Shown: in pieces, positions 24,212-36,040 of the stretch
How the letters are laid out: the number at the start of each line of letters is the position of its first letter
Position numbering within the stretch: the stretch's first letter is position 1
Source: Reticulitermes lucifugus
Lineage: Eukaryota > Arthropoda > Insecta > Blattodea > Rhinotermitidae
Reading direction: 5' to 3'
NCBI GenBank assembly: GCA_026260175.1
Contig: JAKCWW010001772.1
Coordinates: forward strand, 1 to 64,000
DNA: 64,000 bases
Program-made: the position numbers and the translations under genes
Notes under the pieces: generated by a model
Databases searched by the model: none
What the model was told of the DNA's origin: nothing
Seen by the model: only the letters and a program-made list of their open reading frames with translations

Positions 24212-24256
24212 CAAACGGTACATGTTTCGATCATAAACCATCATTATCAGGCGTTC
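24212..24256 (-). ncRNA. Hammerhead-like motif, left arm copy
   Basis: Minus strand: AACGC, CUGAUAA, stem-loop II ending GAUC, GAAAC, AUGUA, CCGUU. The core has CUGAUAA instead of CUGANGA. AACG/CGUU can form stem I and GUA is an acceptable NUH triplet. Confidence 0.45.
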
Positions 24257-24771
24257 TTCTACAAAATGTTAAAAATCAAGGTAAAATGTTTTTATTTGAG
24301 AGATCTCTCAATAATACAACGTATATATTAAATAATGTTGTAGTTTGTGATAACTAAAAGCTGTAAATAAATAGGCCTACCACTAAACACTACTATTGCA
24401 TTAATATAGACAAAACGTTTGCTATAAATTATACTAAATTCAGTATCATTACAGGATAATAGCATGACGAAGTAATCGATGAAGGTAAACATAACAATTA
24501 TATAAAAACTTAAACAGCATATCAACAAAGTAAATTTCCCGTAACATACACAAGACTTATCTGCGCTACACAACGGAAAAATCAGTAACCAAGACCAGTG
24601 GCCAGGCAATTACTTGAACCAGTACATGGATTTACCGATCAAATTTTTAAGTTCAATTTTTAATCTTGAACTAGATTTCAAGAAATAAGTCCTAAGGAAT
24701 TTTAAGGAAACAGTATTTGAGAGATCTCTCAAATAAAAACGTTTTACCTTGATTTTTAAGATTTTGTATAA

Positions 24772-24817
24772 GAACGCCTCATGATGATCTTTTTCGATCG
24801 AAATATGTAGCGTTTAA
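24772..24817 (+). ncRNA. Hammerhead-like motif, right arm copy
   Basis: AACGC, CUCAUGAU, then stem II GAUC/GAUC with a UUUUUC loop, GAAAUAUGUA, GCGUU. Stem I (AACGC/GCGUU) and stem II are perfect, but the CUGAUGA box is damaged. Confidence 0.45.
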
Positions 24818-24954
24818 AAATAACAATAAAATACACTGTTAGAAGGAATAATTTGTATCTATTTAAACGTCTTTGTTGTTTGCATCTCTTTGTCCTATGT
24901 GATGAGGTATTTAATTAAAGTAACCGTTTCTTTTCTGCATAACAATATGTGTAT

Positions 24955-25400
24955 TGTGTTATATTATATTGTTATAAGTGAACGTAGTAATTATAACAAT
25001 AAATTATCTAGTTCGACCTGTTTCGACCAGTGTAGGTCATCTTCAGGTTATTGTGAAACGTAATGTGGTTTTGGTTGTTTATTTTAATTACATGATAGCT
25101 GTTGGTGACATGTGTACTGACTGGATTGTGTTGCCTGCTAATTGAGTGTTTTCCTGGGTTTGTGTTCGTTTTTAGCCTTGTATGATATTGTATCTAGAAT
25201 CGGATTTTTGGTGGCGATGTGCTTGGTTTTGTAAATGAGGTATATGTAGTATTTCTCTATGGTGTACATATGTGTTCCTTTATTTGTGATGTCCATCTTG
25301 CTCTCTATTTTGCAATGTGTATGGCTTTTTTTTAAGTATGTGCTGGGCGTAGTTTGACTTGGTGCCTTTTTTGTTGTTTATGGAACGTATATGTTCTTTA
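24955..25400 (-). mobile_element. Penelope-like element 3' part, inverted copy
   Basis: The minus strand matches the 3' 430 bp of the + strand element at 26300-26760: AGAACATATACGTTCCATAA, CTACGCCCAGCACATACTT, CCAAAAATCCGATTCTAG, AACACAAACCCAGGAAAACA, CATCGTAATTAAAATAAAC-like segments in the same order, ending in the hammerhead motif. It abuts the + copy head to head at about 25400, giving large inverted termini. Confidence 0.8.
24991..25056 (-). ncRNA. Hammerhead ribozyme-like motif with consensus core
   Basis: Minus strand: ACAAUAAC, CUGAAGA, stem II GACC/GGUC with loop UACACU, GAAAC, AGGUC, GAACUAG. Core boxes and the GUC triplet match consensus. Stem I is weak next to the core (one C-G pair), but a distal ACAAUAA/UUAUUGU helix of 7 bp can close it, leaving a large internal loop. 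Confidence 0.6.
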
Positions 25401-25628
25401 AACCTCACACAAGACTTACAGGCAATCCAAAAAGTATGAAAACCTAAAATTAGCGTGCCTCGACATAGACAGCAATTATATCACTACCCCAAATCTGAGC
25501 TGATAAACATAAATGAAAACTAAGAGCATCCTTACCACCACCGACAATAAAGAGTATAACAGTTATATAATCAACATGTTCAAAACAATTATAAAACAAA
25601 GCTACTTAACATTCAACAACAGCATTAC

Positions 25629-26450
25629 ATGCAAACAAAATTACTAGCAATGGGAGCACCAGCATCTTCAATATTCTCACAGATCTACCTCCAGCAACTG
25701 GAACAAAACAAAATCATAAATGTACTAAGAAAACCTAAAATGATGGGTTACTTCCGATACGTTGATGACATCCTAATTGTATTTGAAAACACCACCAACA
25801 TCACTGAGCTACAATAGAAAATAAACTTCATGAGCATCACCATCACTATCCAGAATGTAGATCTACAATTTCAGTATTTAGAAACCGACTGCCACCGACG
25901 CAATAATACCCAACAGTTCATGTCACCCTCCACAACATAAACTACCTACTAACAAACTACGACGATGCCCATTAAACATAGAAGGAGGAAGAAATGAAAG
26001 ACAACATACAGACTATCTTATATTATCCTATACAACATTAGCAACATGGGAAAGAAGAAGAAGAACATAAAGAGGAAAGGAAACAAGAAATAGTATTTAC
26101 CTTTCACATACATCGGGAAAGAAACAAAAACCACCACAAAACTATTCAACAATGAAAGTAAAAATATATTCTTCAAAACCAATAATACAATGGGAAAACT
26201 GCTACAACTGAAACCAAGAACAAACAAATACACTCTAAGCGGCATATATCAACTGAAATACCACAACTGCCCAAAAAATACATAGGACGAACAGGAGAAT
26301 GTTTTAAACAAGATTTAAAGAACACATAAAATCCATAAAGAACAATAACAGCACCAATTTAAACTACGCCCAACACATATTGGATACAAACCATACGCAT
26401 GGCACAATGGACATAATACACATCACAAAAAAGGATAATGTAGGGACATC
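25629..26450 (+). pseudogene. Penelope-like RT and GIY-YIG endonuclease remnant
   Basis: The open part begins with MQTKLLAMGAPASSIFSQIY, the RT segment with the family's M-G-x-P-x-S signature. It reaches the catalytic YFRYVDDILIVFE at about residues 45-57 (YVDD), then meets a stop at 25815. Downstream, IGRTGECF in one frame and RFKEHIKSIKNNNSTNLNYA in a shifted frame match the GIY-YIG domain pattern of PLEs, followed by NYAQHILDTNHTHGTMD. Frameshifts separate these blocks. In live elements this protein copies the RNA and nicks DNA for integration; here it cannot. Confidence 0.8.
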
Positions 26451-26676
26451 ATAGAGAATTCCTACGTATAAAACCTCAGTAAACAAAACCAACACTTAAA
26501 CGACAACCGCAACATCACCAAAAATCCGATTTTTGATAGAATAATCACACAAGGCTAAAAGCGAACACAAACCCATGAAAACACTCAGTGAACAGGCAAC
26601 ACAATCCAATACACGAACCACATCACCAACAGCTATCGTGTAATTAAAATAAACAACCAAAACCTCATTACGTTTT

Positions 26677-26723
26677 ACACTAACTTAAAAATGACCTATA
26701 CAGGTCGAAACATGTCGTAGTGA
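26677..26723 (+). ncRNA. Hammerhead-like relic, stems intact but core mutated
   Basis: CACUAAC, then CUUAAAA in place of CUGAAGA, stem II GACC/GGUC with loop UAUACA, GAAAC, AUGUC, GUAGUG. Stem I pairs with one bulged A. The conserved core box is destroyed, so cleavage is not expected. Confidence 0.55.
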
Positions 26724-26760
26724 TCATTTATTATTATAATTATGTTCTCTTGCAATACAA

Positions 26761-29644
26761 TACAATACAATACACATAGAATAGCGTTGTGCAGATAAGG
26801 AACCATTACCCACATTAATTATCTCAACATATACGTCCTTTTAGTTCTCGCCAATTTGATGACAAATGAAATGCGTTGTTGGTAATAGTGCCCGCGCGGA
26901 CTGACGCCTACGGTTTGAACGCTTCAAATACTGGAGCCGCGGGTTCGAATCCACTTTCCGGTATGGTTGTATGTTCAAGTTCTTTTATGTTGCATTGTGT
27001 TGTGCAGGTAGAGGCTTTGAGATGGGCCGATCCCTGCTCTAGGGATTCTGACAAATGTCTACTTGACTAGTAAAAGGCTGTTGGATTTTCAACGCGAAAT
27101 TATTAAAAATAAATTTCGCCAAAGCTACATAAACGCAGTAGCTGGAAAGACACATTTTTACCGAGATACTGAACTTATATATACAATAAGTGACGCTGCA
27201 GTCTAGAAGGAATGTTTTCAAACAAGATGGACGTTGTAATTCGTACTCATCCCTATCTTGCACTTCATCCGTGCACCTATTCATAACTACTTCTTAAAAT
27301 TCTTAACGAGTATTTCATGACAGAAAAGAACATAGGGGTTGTTATAGGGTCAACTGCTAAAGTAACGCTACTGAATTACCTTTATTAGAAATAATTTTCG
27401 TAGTTACACACTATAGGGCCTACTTCTGCAAATTTTCATACTAATTTTAATTCCTTACATATAGTGAGTGCTATGTACGGTATTACGAAACATTTGTTTC
27501 TTTCCAGATATTAGTAAAAAATTGTAATGTTGCAAATTGACAAATGGCATTATTGTGTCTGCGTGTGTTGTAATAACGCCACCTTCAGAAAATGTGCTAT
27601 AATCAGAAAACCTGCACAATATTTAAGTATAAATTGTTTGTTTTTAATAAATTATGAAGAATCTAAACACATATATTGTCCTGAGACCTTAGTCACTATC
27701 ACAGTCAGTGCAAATATCACACATTTCTGTGAGCTATTTTTCTGTCCATTTTCCTCTTACCCACTGTTTGTATCGAAATGAAATTTTTTTTAAAGTGTTT
27801 GATATCCTTCTTAAATTTACGTAAGTGGCACCATAACAATTGGTGGATATTCAGTATGTTTTATCTTATAAAACAAGGATTTTTATTGTATCCACCGAAT
27901 ATGGCATTATTGCATCCAATTGTACGATTACACAAGATTTATCACATTGTTTAAAATAGCCAGGTGCGAAAGATCCTTTTGTGCACGCTGACAGGGTGCA
28001 CAGTAGGGAGTAAACTACCACCCACAGATTTGTAATATGAAATTTAAATCAGTAAGAAAGCCAAAATTGTACGACTAAAAATCTGCATTCGCTCTGTCAG
28101 GACTCTGAGCAGACACTGTTAATTGCCAAGGTCGTTAGCAGGAACAACACAAGCGATTGCTCCCACAGTTCTTACACCAATGAACCCTGTATAATGCAGA
28201 AGCTTGAAGACTTTTGTGCTAACTGCCTCTGCCGCATACACAACGACTTGTGGGTGGGAAAAAAATATCTAGCGTCATTGTAGCCGTTTACCCTAACATT
28301 CGTAAGAATTTACGGTGCTTTTAACAGTGATGTCAGTATGTCAAGTTGCATGCCGTTACATGATGGAATTTCAGTGAATTTTAAATTCAAGCAGGTGGAA
28401 GGAAGCGGTCGTGTCCTAATTTGAGACATCTGTTAGGAGCGTCTGAGTAATACCAAGGAATTTTCAGCCACAACAGCCGGGCTCCGGGTCGGAGTTTGAA
28501 CGCGTTACTTCCTGAATACGAAGCGGCAATTCTGTCCACCTTCTATCTCGTGGTCTAGGTTTGCACAGCCCTGAAGTTGGTACCCGTCTGTGTGCAGTGG
28601 AAAAGACTTTTAATTCCTGTGGCGGCCGCAGACGTCGCCTCCGGCGTTAATCCACAGGCTTGTGTCGGTACACAGATGCTGAAAAATTTTATGATGGATT
28701 ATTTTACAAACAAGGTTACTCCCACTATCTCGTCCCTGAATACTGGACACCCACTTGTTTCATGTAACTACGCACCCACGCAAATATTTCTGAGTAATTA
28801 CCCAGACGTCATAATATTTGACCCTGCAGATATAACAAGTGTTAAAGAATCCTAATGAATATCCGTTGAAAATTCAACGGGAATATCTGACAGCTCCAAT
28901 TGGTAGCTACGTTTGCTACAAACATCCCTTCCATTATCCAATGTTATACATTATGTACCACGAGGCATACTTTTAAATGAAGATTTCACTACGCTGTGTA
29001 TGTTAAGGGTTTGAACAGTTCTGGAATGCAGCTTGATAGAATAAGCTGTGCTGAGACCTACTAATTACAGTAAGTCCTCGTTTAAAGTCGGTTTCACGTT
29101 CCTAAAAATTGCAACATACAGCGAAATAAAGTAGAATATAGCATTTTTCCCGTAAGAGTCAATTAAAACGCCGGAGAGTCTGGCGTTTGAAAATCCCACC
29201 AGCTGTCAGGGAAAAAGCATTAAAACGGTTCCAGAGAAAGTTAATCGAAATTCTTGGTCGGTATAATTTATCAACATTAAAGCGAAAAAAAAAAGAGTTT
29301 TTTTTCGGAACTACGGTGGACAAGGACTTCTGCTTTTAATTCGGTAAAGTCTAAGATTGCAGCATCGACTGGTACACACCGACAGCCATATCGTGGTCTT
29401 ATTTGTAACTACTCGCAACTCAACAACAAAAGGACAAAGCGACAAACCCCCCAAAAGAAAGACACCCCTCCCTCTGCTTACAGTATAAATGGATGTTAAG
29501 CGCATAAACCTTTCGGTGTTAGGCACAAAAGATGCTAATTAGGAAGTACATTACCTCAATTTTTGTCTGCCACCAACGTAATATGTAGAGTTTAAACTTA
29601 AGAACATCTTTTTAAGTATGTGACTTACGTGTCTGTGGTTTATT
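26761..29644. other. No gene recognised; one tRNA-like SINE (26890-27060)
   Basis: Short open frames without domains. A perfect small hairpin CCGTTGAA/TTCAACGG lies at 28863-28880, flanked by repeated GAATATC. A minus-strand tRNA-like head may be present around 28475-28550. Confidence 0.4.
26890..27060 (+). mobile_element. tRNA-derived SINE (head and part of body)
   Basis: GCGGACTGACGCCTACGG (A-box region) and GCGGGTTCGAATCC (B box) are separated by about 40 bp, followed by GGTATGGTTGTATGTTC and CAGGTAGAGGCTTTGAGATG. The body partly resembles SINE-B (TTGTGTTGTGCAGGTAGAGG). Confidence 0.5.
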
Positions 29645-29775
29645 TTAGGACGCTGTCAGTAACTCGGACTACGTAGCGTAGAATAAGAGGATAATGATCA
29701 ATTGAAAGGATGTTGAAGGGATCGGTTGTGGCATAGTCATCACTACCCCGAAATGTGCCTGGTGGACCGAGTCAA
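29645..29775 (+). repeat. Dispersed repeat E copy
   Basis: Matches the copy at 4205 (CTGTCAGTAACTCGG, GTAGCGTAGAATAAGAGGA, GGATGTTGAAGGGATCGG). Confidence 0.5.
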
Positions 29776-32129
29776 ACAACTGTACACCCTCAATCGACCT
29801 TTAATACAGGGAGTTGTACATTCATAAAAAAAGGTCTATCTTAAGTCTCTTAAATCTCATAAGTCTCTTAAGCAATCATATTCCAAAAGTAAAACCACAG
29901 CCAGTTAGTGTAGGTCTTCAAAATGACGAGGACTAGCTTCATATTACTTCAGGACGTGTCCATTATATCTACCCTAATGCTCAAGAACAAGGTTTCTTCG
30001 TTTGTTACTTTCTCTTATGTCCGTCAATACTGTGAACTTATCGAAAGCAGAACCAGTACCGAACTCATTGCACGGTTTCTCAAAGATCATCACTAACTTT
30101 AAGATGTTGTTGATAAATTCTCTGCACTTGCACAACACTTGTATTAAACGTAACACCCCCCAGGAGAGCCCTTATGAGATTTGATATGGTCAAAGTTGCA
30201 CTGGGACAGATTTTTCTCTGAGTACTTCGGTTTTCTTCTGTCGGTTTTATTTCACCAATGTTCCATGTGCATTCATTTATCTTATCACCTACGCCATACG
30301 CCTATAATTTTAGCAATTGACGGCGTCGTTAAATAACACCTTACGTGATGCAGCTAGGGCGCCGTTTTCACAACTAATGCTGTCACTCTAGGCACCCAGC
30401 ATTATCTTACGAAATTGTGCCAACATCAGGAAACGTAGTTCTACGACAAGAAAATAATCTAAAAAATTGTGTATTCCCAATGTGAAGAGCTTCAAAAGAC
30501 CAGTAGTATAGTATCGACAGATGGAGCAACTAGTTTCTTTTTTTGTTTTTACCCTTTAAAACAAAGTTGTTGCTGAAATATCATCTACTTGAACATACCT
30601 AACGTTTGCCCAAACATTACATTTATTTGTTTAGTTCATTCTCAGAATGACTAAATATTATTTTCTTAACAACAATAAGCAATTAAACTTGGTAATGAGA
30701 TACACTGCGTTTACTGTGAGGAAAGGACTACATTTTCGTATATTATTTAGGTGCATTCACGCTTCAAGTGCAGAGTTGGTATTTGAAAAGCACGTTGAAC
30801 TGTATGATTCTCACGTAGCTGTCGTAATATTAAGTTAAAATTTACACCCAAAAGCAGCCTTCCAAACCTTATCAAAATTTCGTCATAATGCTGCCTTCCA
30901 GAAAAAAAATTCAGCTTAAATGCTCAGTTTCTTGCCCCTGCTGCTCACTCCAATAGCCCACTTTCCATAACATCACTTTCTTCGCTTACCAATACTCTAT
31001 CCTTCCTCCAGTCTACCTTAACTAGAAGGATGAGCGGGCATAGCCTTGAAGGCATCCAAAGAGTAAATTTTCTTTCTTCTCTGTAATAATAAATGCAGCG
31101 CCTCTCACTTCATCTCTTATGCTTCTTATTTTTTTTCGTATTCTTCTTCACGTTTCAAGTTGTTAAAGTGATTGCTGGCAGATGTAATACTGTCAGTGGG
31201 AGTAGATGGGTATTTACGGATGGCTCTCCGTCAGATAATCCAGGCGAGAGGTAAGACAATGCGGACTGTTTGTAATTACATATGAATCTGACTGCTATGC
31301 GAACCCTAATTGAGGTCTAATTAGTCACCTGACCTGCTACAGTCTCTCTCTCTTAATCACTAATCAAGTCATTGTCATTTATAATCAAGGGCGGCTTACA
31401 GACGTTCAGTTGTTTCGTACCGCTGGCACTTACGAGATTAAAAGCAAGTTGATTCAAAATATTGTATCCTATTTCGGTTGAGTTAGGATATACTTCGTTC
31501 CAAACAACACATTTAACACTTACTGCATAGTATCTGATGTACGTCTTCTCCCATATTTCTCAGCTTTATTGGCATTCTCAACTGAATTCACTGATTTCTA
31601 CACTTTAACGTTTTCTGAATTTTAAGATCGACGCAATTCACATTTGAATTACTGAGCAAAGGAATGGCTCTCTCACAAGCCAATTGTGGTCCATGAAATG
31701 GACATATGTTTGGGAAAACGCTCTTTTTTTTGCTTTCTTTGTTACAGTATGACAAAGTGTGATTTGAAGGTTGATATGGCCATGGAATCGGTTAACTTGT
31801 AATTTCTCTTCCCTAATTTTGAGTAAAGTTTCTGAAAATTGCCCAGCAAGACAAATCACCTTGCAAGTTCACCCGCATGTTGACTGTGATTGTTAGTGTT
31901 TGCACATACTTTCAACCATTGTAGTGACGACAGAGACATCGATGCTGGCGGGTCAGTCAGGCGACCACTATCTCTCGCACTCTTGCGGGCAATACGTAAA
32001 CACCCAAGCAATGAACTAGGTAAACAACAAACAAAGGAAGCAGAAAAATTCAGTTTTACAGCGACGGAGAGTTTAGCTTCTTACGGCCATAAAAATCAAG
32101 ACGGTCCTCTGAGATGTAATGTCAAAGCG
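29776..32129. other. No gene recognised apart from a SINE-A piece
   Basis: Unassigned AT-rich sequence. A C/T-rich stretch at 30930-31160 has no recognisable structure. Confidence 0.4.
30190..30330 (+). repeat. SINE-A body fragment
   Basis: AAAGTTGCACTGGGACAG and GAGTACTTCGGTTTTC match the SINE-A body. The tRNA head is absent. Confidence 0.65.
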
Positions 32130-32355
32130 ACGAGCCTGGTGCCTCCATCTCATGGCACTGAACACATTTCAGGTTACTGCACCGATAACAAGAGGTTTCA
32201 AATTTTCCTACAAGTACTCAAGCCATATCGTTATTTTCTGGGCTGTGACGGTTGTGTGTCCAAATTATGGAGGAACTTACTGCCACCATCTTCAGTGTAG
32301 ATGTACTTATACCATGAAGATGGAGATTGTATGTACCTCCGAAACTTTGTTACAC
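32130..32355 (+). mobile_element. PLE-type repeat terminus with hammerhead-like motif
   Basis: Ends with CAUGAAGA, stem II GGAG/CUCC-type pairing, CCGAAACUUUG (32313-32349), where CUGAAGA has become CAUGAAGA. The upstream TTTTCTGGGCTGTGACGG segment is repeat-like. The open frame 31890-32300 runs through it and is therefore not called as a gene. Confidence 0.45.
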
Positions 32356-33539
32356 GCATATCACCTACATGTTTTAATCCAAAATGTCAAAACATTAATA
32401 TTCGCTGACGTGAAAACTTCAAGTCTCTTGCACCCAGAACTGTTCTACCCAAGATAGGCAATGTACGTATCAACGTAACATTGAGGTGCGTTCACGTAAC
32501 CATTGTTGCCGTGGAAAAGCAATAAGTATTACGTATTCTGAGTGTGTGTTTGTAGCCTTAGTTGTCCAGTATGCAATGTGCATGCGCCGTATTATACTGT
32601 CGTCTGCTCTCTGACAAGCTTTACCATATTTTCCACATTATCTCATAAACGGCACGATTTTCGGAAGGAAGTTACTGAACATAAAACGTGTTTTGATTTT
32701 CTCTACAAATTATGTCTGAAATATTCTCATTATAAGAAGAATTGAACGATATATTATCATAAATGTACATACGTCTCCGTATAAAGTACCCGTTATTCTT
32801 GTCAGATTTTAATCAAACTTGAATTTTCTCGACAGATTTTCGAACAATACTCAAATATGAAATTTCATAAAAGTCCGTCGAGTGGGAGCCCAATTGTTCT
32901 ATGCTGACGGGAAAACAGACAGACAGACAGACGTGACAAAGTTAATAGTCGCTTTTCGTAATTTTGTAAACGTACCTAAGAATGCACCAAGCTTTTCGTT
33001 GTAAAGCAAGTCAAACAATCCACAGCAAAAAACAGTCTCCATCAGTGGAAAACGTTAACAGAAAAACTACATTATACTATCGTAGATTTATGTTTGTACG
33101 CTATATTTTAATGCTATTGTAGCCTACTTACTACGTTCTCAAGTAAAATTTGATGTAGGCCTCTGTGCTGGCACTGAGACAACGGAAAGAATTCCATGGA
33201 TGTTGAGGGAGGGATAAGGGTACTCGAAGGTTCACATGCTGTGTCTGTTGTTGTATTCCCTCCAGAACATTGTGGCCTGTGTAAGTCAATCTAATGCTCT
33301 TGCAGCTACAGACGGTTATGACGTGGCTATCATTAACAGCATTCATGCAAAGTGAATGACTAGATCACTCCATGGGTGTATAGAGAACTACACCGTTGTC
33401 CATGGGACGCTTTCTGCGACCTCAATATCGTTCAGTTTCTTCACATTTTGAATAATGGTCTGTTTACTTTTGCAGTTTACCCCGTGTTCACAAAGTAAAT
33501 ACATTTTGTCCTTGAGCTTAATTAAGCACCATGCTGCGA
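32356..33539. other. No gene recognised; contains repeat F
   Basis: Only the repeat-F copy at 32795-32985 is identified. Confidence 0.4.
32795..32985 (+). repeat. Dispersed repeat F copy
   Basis: TTTTAATCAAACTTGAATTT, CGTCGAGTGGGAGCCCAATT and a CAGACAGACAGACAG run, followed by AATAGTCGCTTTTCG. The same order occurs at 45085-45250. Confidence 0.6.
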
Positions 33540-33805
33540 AGGTGTAGAGGGGTGTGGGTTACAGCTCCATGCCTTCTTATCATCAGCCCTTTATGGATGT
33601 GAGAGGTTAGCTTCACGCACTGGCAGCATTACCCGCTGAGAATACGCACGCGGTACCTACTGGATAGGAGGCTGGGTGGGCTCCGGAACTGGTCTGAATG
33701 CATGGAACAGAAAATGCCATGCCTGGAACTGAAATCGAACCACAATTGAATGTCGTCGAGCCGTAGTCTGGTCACTATAATGACTGAGCTATCCTGGTCT
33801 CTCAA
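33540..33805 (-). mobile_element. SINE-C copy
   Basis: The minus strand starts with a head near AGGATAGCTCAGTCATTATA and ends toward AAGGCATGGAGCTGTAACC. The body is well preserved. Confidence 0.7.
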
Positions 33806-34089
33806 ATGTTCCCAAACATGTTTATAACGAAGAAAACAGATATCACACTTGTGTCCCTTACTTTTTACATTCTACACCTTACGTGTGATGTCTGGTTTAG
33901 GTTTCATGCACAATAGCACAGGGAAAGAAACCCGAAGTAGGTCTGCTTCTATATCATAATATACCAGAAAGAGCAGAAGTGCTTGTTCAAAGCTTTTGAT
34001 ACGCCATTACCTTTAGTAGGCCTATGTGTAGGATATCTGTCATCTTTTATGGCGTATGAATTTTTAATATGGGAAAGTTTGATGAAAAA

Positions 34090-34255
34090 CTTACACTATT
34101 AATAAAAAATAAGAGAATGAAGAAGGGAGAAAATAAATTAAACACAGAACGGTGTAGAGTTAGAAAAATTGTCAGAAGGAAAGAAAGGAATAAATAAATA
34201 GAAATAATTAAGAAAGAAGAATGAAATAAGAAAGAACAATATCATAATAAACCAA
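34090..34255 (+). repeat. Purine-rich, A-rich tract
   Basis: Dominated by GAAAG, GAATAAATAAATAG and AAGAAAG strings on the + strand. Confidence 0.65.
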
Positions 34256-34524
34256 AATGAGATTAACTGTAACATATTTAAGGTTCACACTGCGGTCAGT
34301 ATTAAAATCACTGTCTTCATAGATGCGATTTCGTCTTCTTTTTAGATATGTAAAATTTTGGAGCAATGTGCTGTCTGTCTTCAGGGTTGACCTAACATGC
34401 AGCCAGCAGATTTCTCCGAAACTTCGGTAGCTATACATCATACTAGACGGCGTTACAGTTCACAGGACAGTACTGTTGAAGACTATAGAGTAAAGATAAA
34501 GTTCACCCTATAACTTCCCCCTGA

Positions 34525-34778
34525 AGCCACAGAGGGGGGTAGGGGTGTAGCACTACTCTCTGTTTAACCTCGGCTGTATATGGGGGTAAGTGGTTAAGGC
34601 CAGGCCCCAGGCCGCTTTACCCCCAGAAATGACCCAGTACCCATTGTATATGAGTCTGGGTGGGCCCTAGGGCCGGTCTGGGTTGGTGCGGAAAATTTTG
34701 ACCCCACCGGGATTCGATTCCTGGACCGTCCAGCCCGCAGCGATTCGCTTTACCGAGTATGCTATCTCGGCCCACGTT
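34525..34778 (-). mobile_element. SINE-C copy with clear tRNA-like head
   Basis: The minus strand reads GGGCCGAGATAGCATACTCG, then CAGGAATCGAATCCCGGTGG (box B), then the body GGCCCACCCAGACTCATATA and GGGGGTAAAGCGGCCTGG. It is the best-preserved head of this family in the window. Confidence 0.8.
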
Positions 34779-35034
34779 AAAGACTATGGTCTGCTAAAAA
34801 CCGATCGGTTAATGTCGTATAGAGAATAATCGCTCTTTTCTCGGGGAGTCATAAGGAACATCTAAAACTGCGCAGAAAAGCTACAGAGTTGTTAAAGGCA
34901 GTCGTACGTACAGTGACCACTGTGCCTTAAAGGTCTGATTTCATGCGAACAACAGAATTTAAGAAAGTTACAAATGTATGTATTGGCCGTAGGGTGAAAG
35001 ACAAAGGTAAAGCTGTCCTGTGCCTGATTGAACT

Positions 35035-35280
35035 ACACGCTGTGAAGATATAGGAGGGCATGGATATATAACTCCATGCATTCTTAACCTCGGTCGTAGG
35101 TGAAGGTTAGTGGTCAACTTCACGTCCCTGGCACTTTTATTCCCGTAGATAAATCTCCTTGCATTCCACTGTAGAGGAGCCCCGGTGGTACGCAGAGCCG
35201 GTCCGAATGTTGTGGTGCAGAGATTAATTCTTGCTTCTGAATTCAAGTCGTAGCCCCAGTCACTTTCACTAAAGATACTC
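35035..35280 (-). mobile_element. SINE-C copy
   Basis: Landmarks AACCTCGGTCGTAGGTGAAG, GGTCAACTTCACGTCCCTGG and TAGAGGAGCCCCGG. It directly abuts the SINE-B that follows. Confidence 0.7.
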
Positions 35281-35425
35281 CGGGTCTGATGAGACCTCTA
35301 CCTAACAATACACAACACTCACAAGAGACAGACATCCATCCCTCCGGGAGGATGCGAACCCGCAATCCCAGCAAGCGAGCGGCCGCAGACCCACGCCTTA
35401 GACCGCGCGACCACTGAGACCGGCT
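35281..35425 (-). mobile_element. SINE-B head and proximal body
   Basis: The minus strand head is CCGGTCTCAGTGGTCGCGCG, box B-like GGGTTCGCATCC, and body ATGGATGTCTGTCTCTTGTG. It stops at the boundary with the preceding SINE-C, suggesting truncation or insertion at its end. Confidence 0.75.
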
Positions 35426-35627
35426 GTGGCATTTTACCTTAAGTAATTATTCTTGCGCTACACTATAAAGAAACTGAATTTTTTTAAACATGTCTGTACA
35501 TATATTTTCGCCTTGCAATGATCGGATTCATGAAGCAGTAACACGCTAATGAAAACTAGTTTCACAAGTAATTAATTAATTTATTTCAATCCAACAAATG
35601 CACTACACTTTCTTTCAGTGATTTCCT

Positions 35628-35678
35628 GTCCCTACGTATGTTTCGGCACACCCTGTGCCATCCTTAGGGGGGTCGTCG
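35628..35678 (-). ncRNA. Hammerhead-like motif, left arm
   Basis: Minus strand: CCCC, CUAAGGA, stem II GGCAC/GUGCC, GAAACAUACGUA, GGGAC. The core has A in place of G in CUGAGGA. Stem I CCC/GGG is possible. Confidence 0.45.
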
Positions 35679-36040
35679 AGAGTTCACAGTCTTCAATACA
35701 TCCAATTGTTTTTCACTCACTTTCACAGTACATAATTATTGTAAGCCACCAGCACCAAATATCACTTGTCTTTATGCTCATAGTAAATAGTTTTTATTTC
35801 TTTAGTATTTTGTTAAAACAAATCATTAAATTTAGAAATTTAATATATTTTAATATTTTATACTACAACTATCTTCAATTCTAAATTTAATGATTTGTTT
35901 TAACAAAATACTGAAGAAAGAAAAACTAATTACTATGAACATAAAGACAAGTGATATTTAGTGCTGGTGGCTTACGATAATTATGTACTGTGAAAGTGAG
36001 TGAAAAACAACTGGGTGTATTGAAGATTGTGAACTCTCGA

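Larger units (their letters stand above)
24166..24868. mobile_element. Foldback element with about 145-bp inverted arms and paired hammerhead-like motifs
   Basis: Left arm about 24170-24310 and right arm about 24719-24865 are reverse complements at most positions: ATACAAATTATTCCTTC outermost, GGCGTTCTT and AAAAATCAAGGTAAAA inside, and TTGAGAGATCTCTCAA (itself palindromic) at the inner edge of both. The middle is AT-rich with no ORF. Each arm carries a hammerhead-like core. The structure resembles a non-autonomous PLE derivative present as two inverted ends. Confidence 0.8.
25400..26760 (+). mobile_element. Penelope-like element, degenerate, 5'-truncated
   Basis: Carries in order a PLE-type reverse transcriptase palm (about 25629-25816), a region with frameshifts, a GIY-YIG-like endonuclease remnant (26281-26450) and a terminal hammerhead-like motif. 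This domain order (RT then GIY-YIG endonuclease) is diagnostic of Penelope-like retroelements. Multiple stops and frameshifts show it is dead. A CAATA repeat (26752-26773) follows. Confidence 0.8.

Noticed and set aside
31890-32300. 136-codon open frame as a gene
   Set aside because: Its 3' half runs through a PLE-type repeat ending in a hammerhead-like relic, and no domain is recognisable.
34370-34440. CTTCAGGG near TCCGAAACTTCGG as a hammerhead
   Set aside because: The two core boxes lie on opposite strands in the wrong order, so no hammerhead can form.
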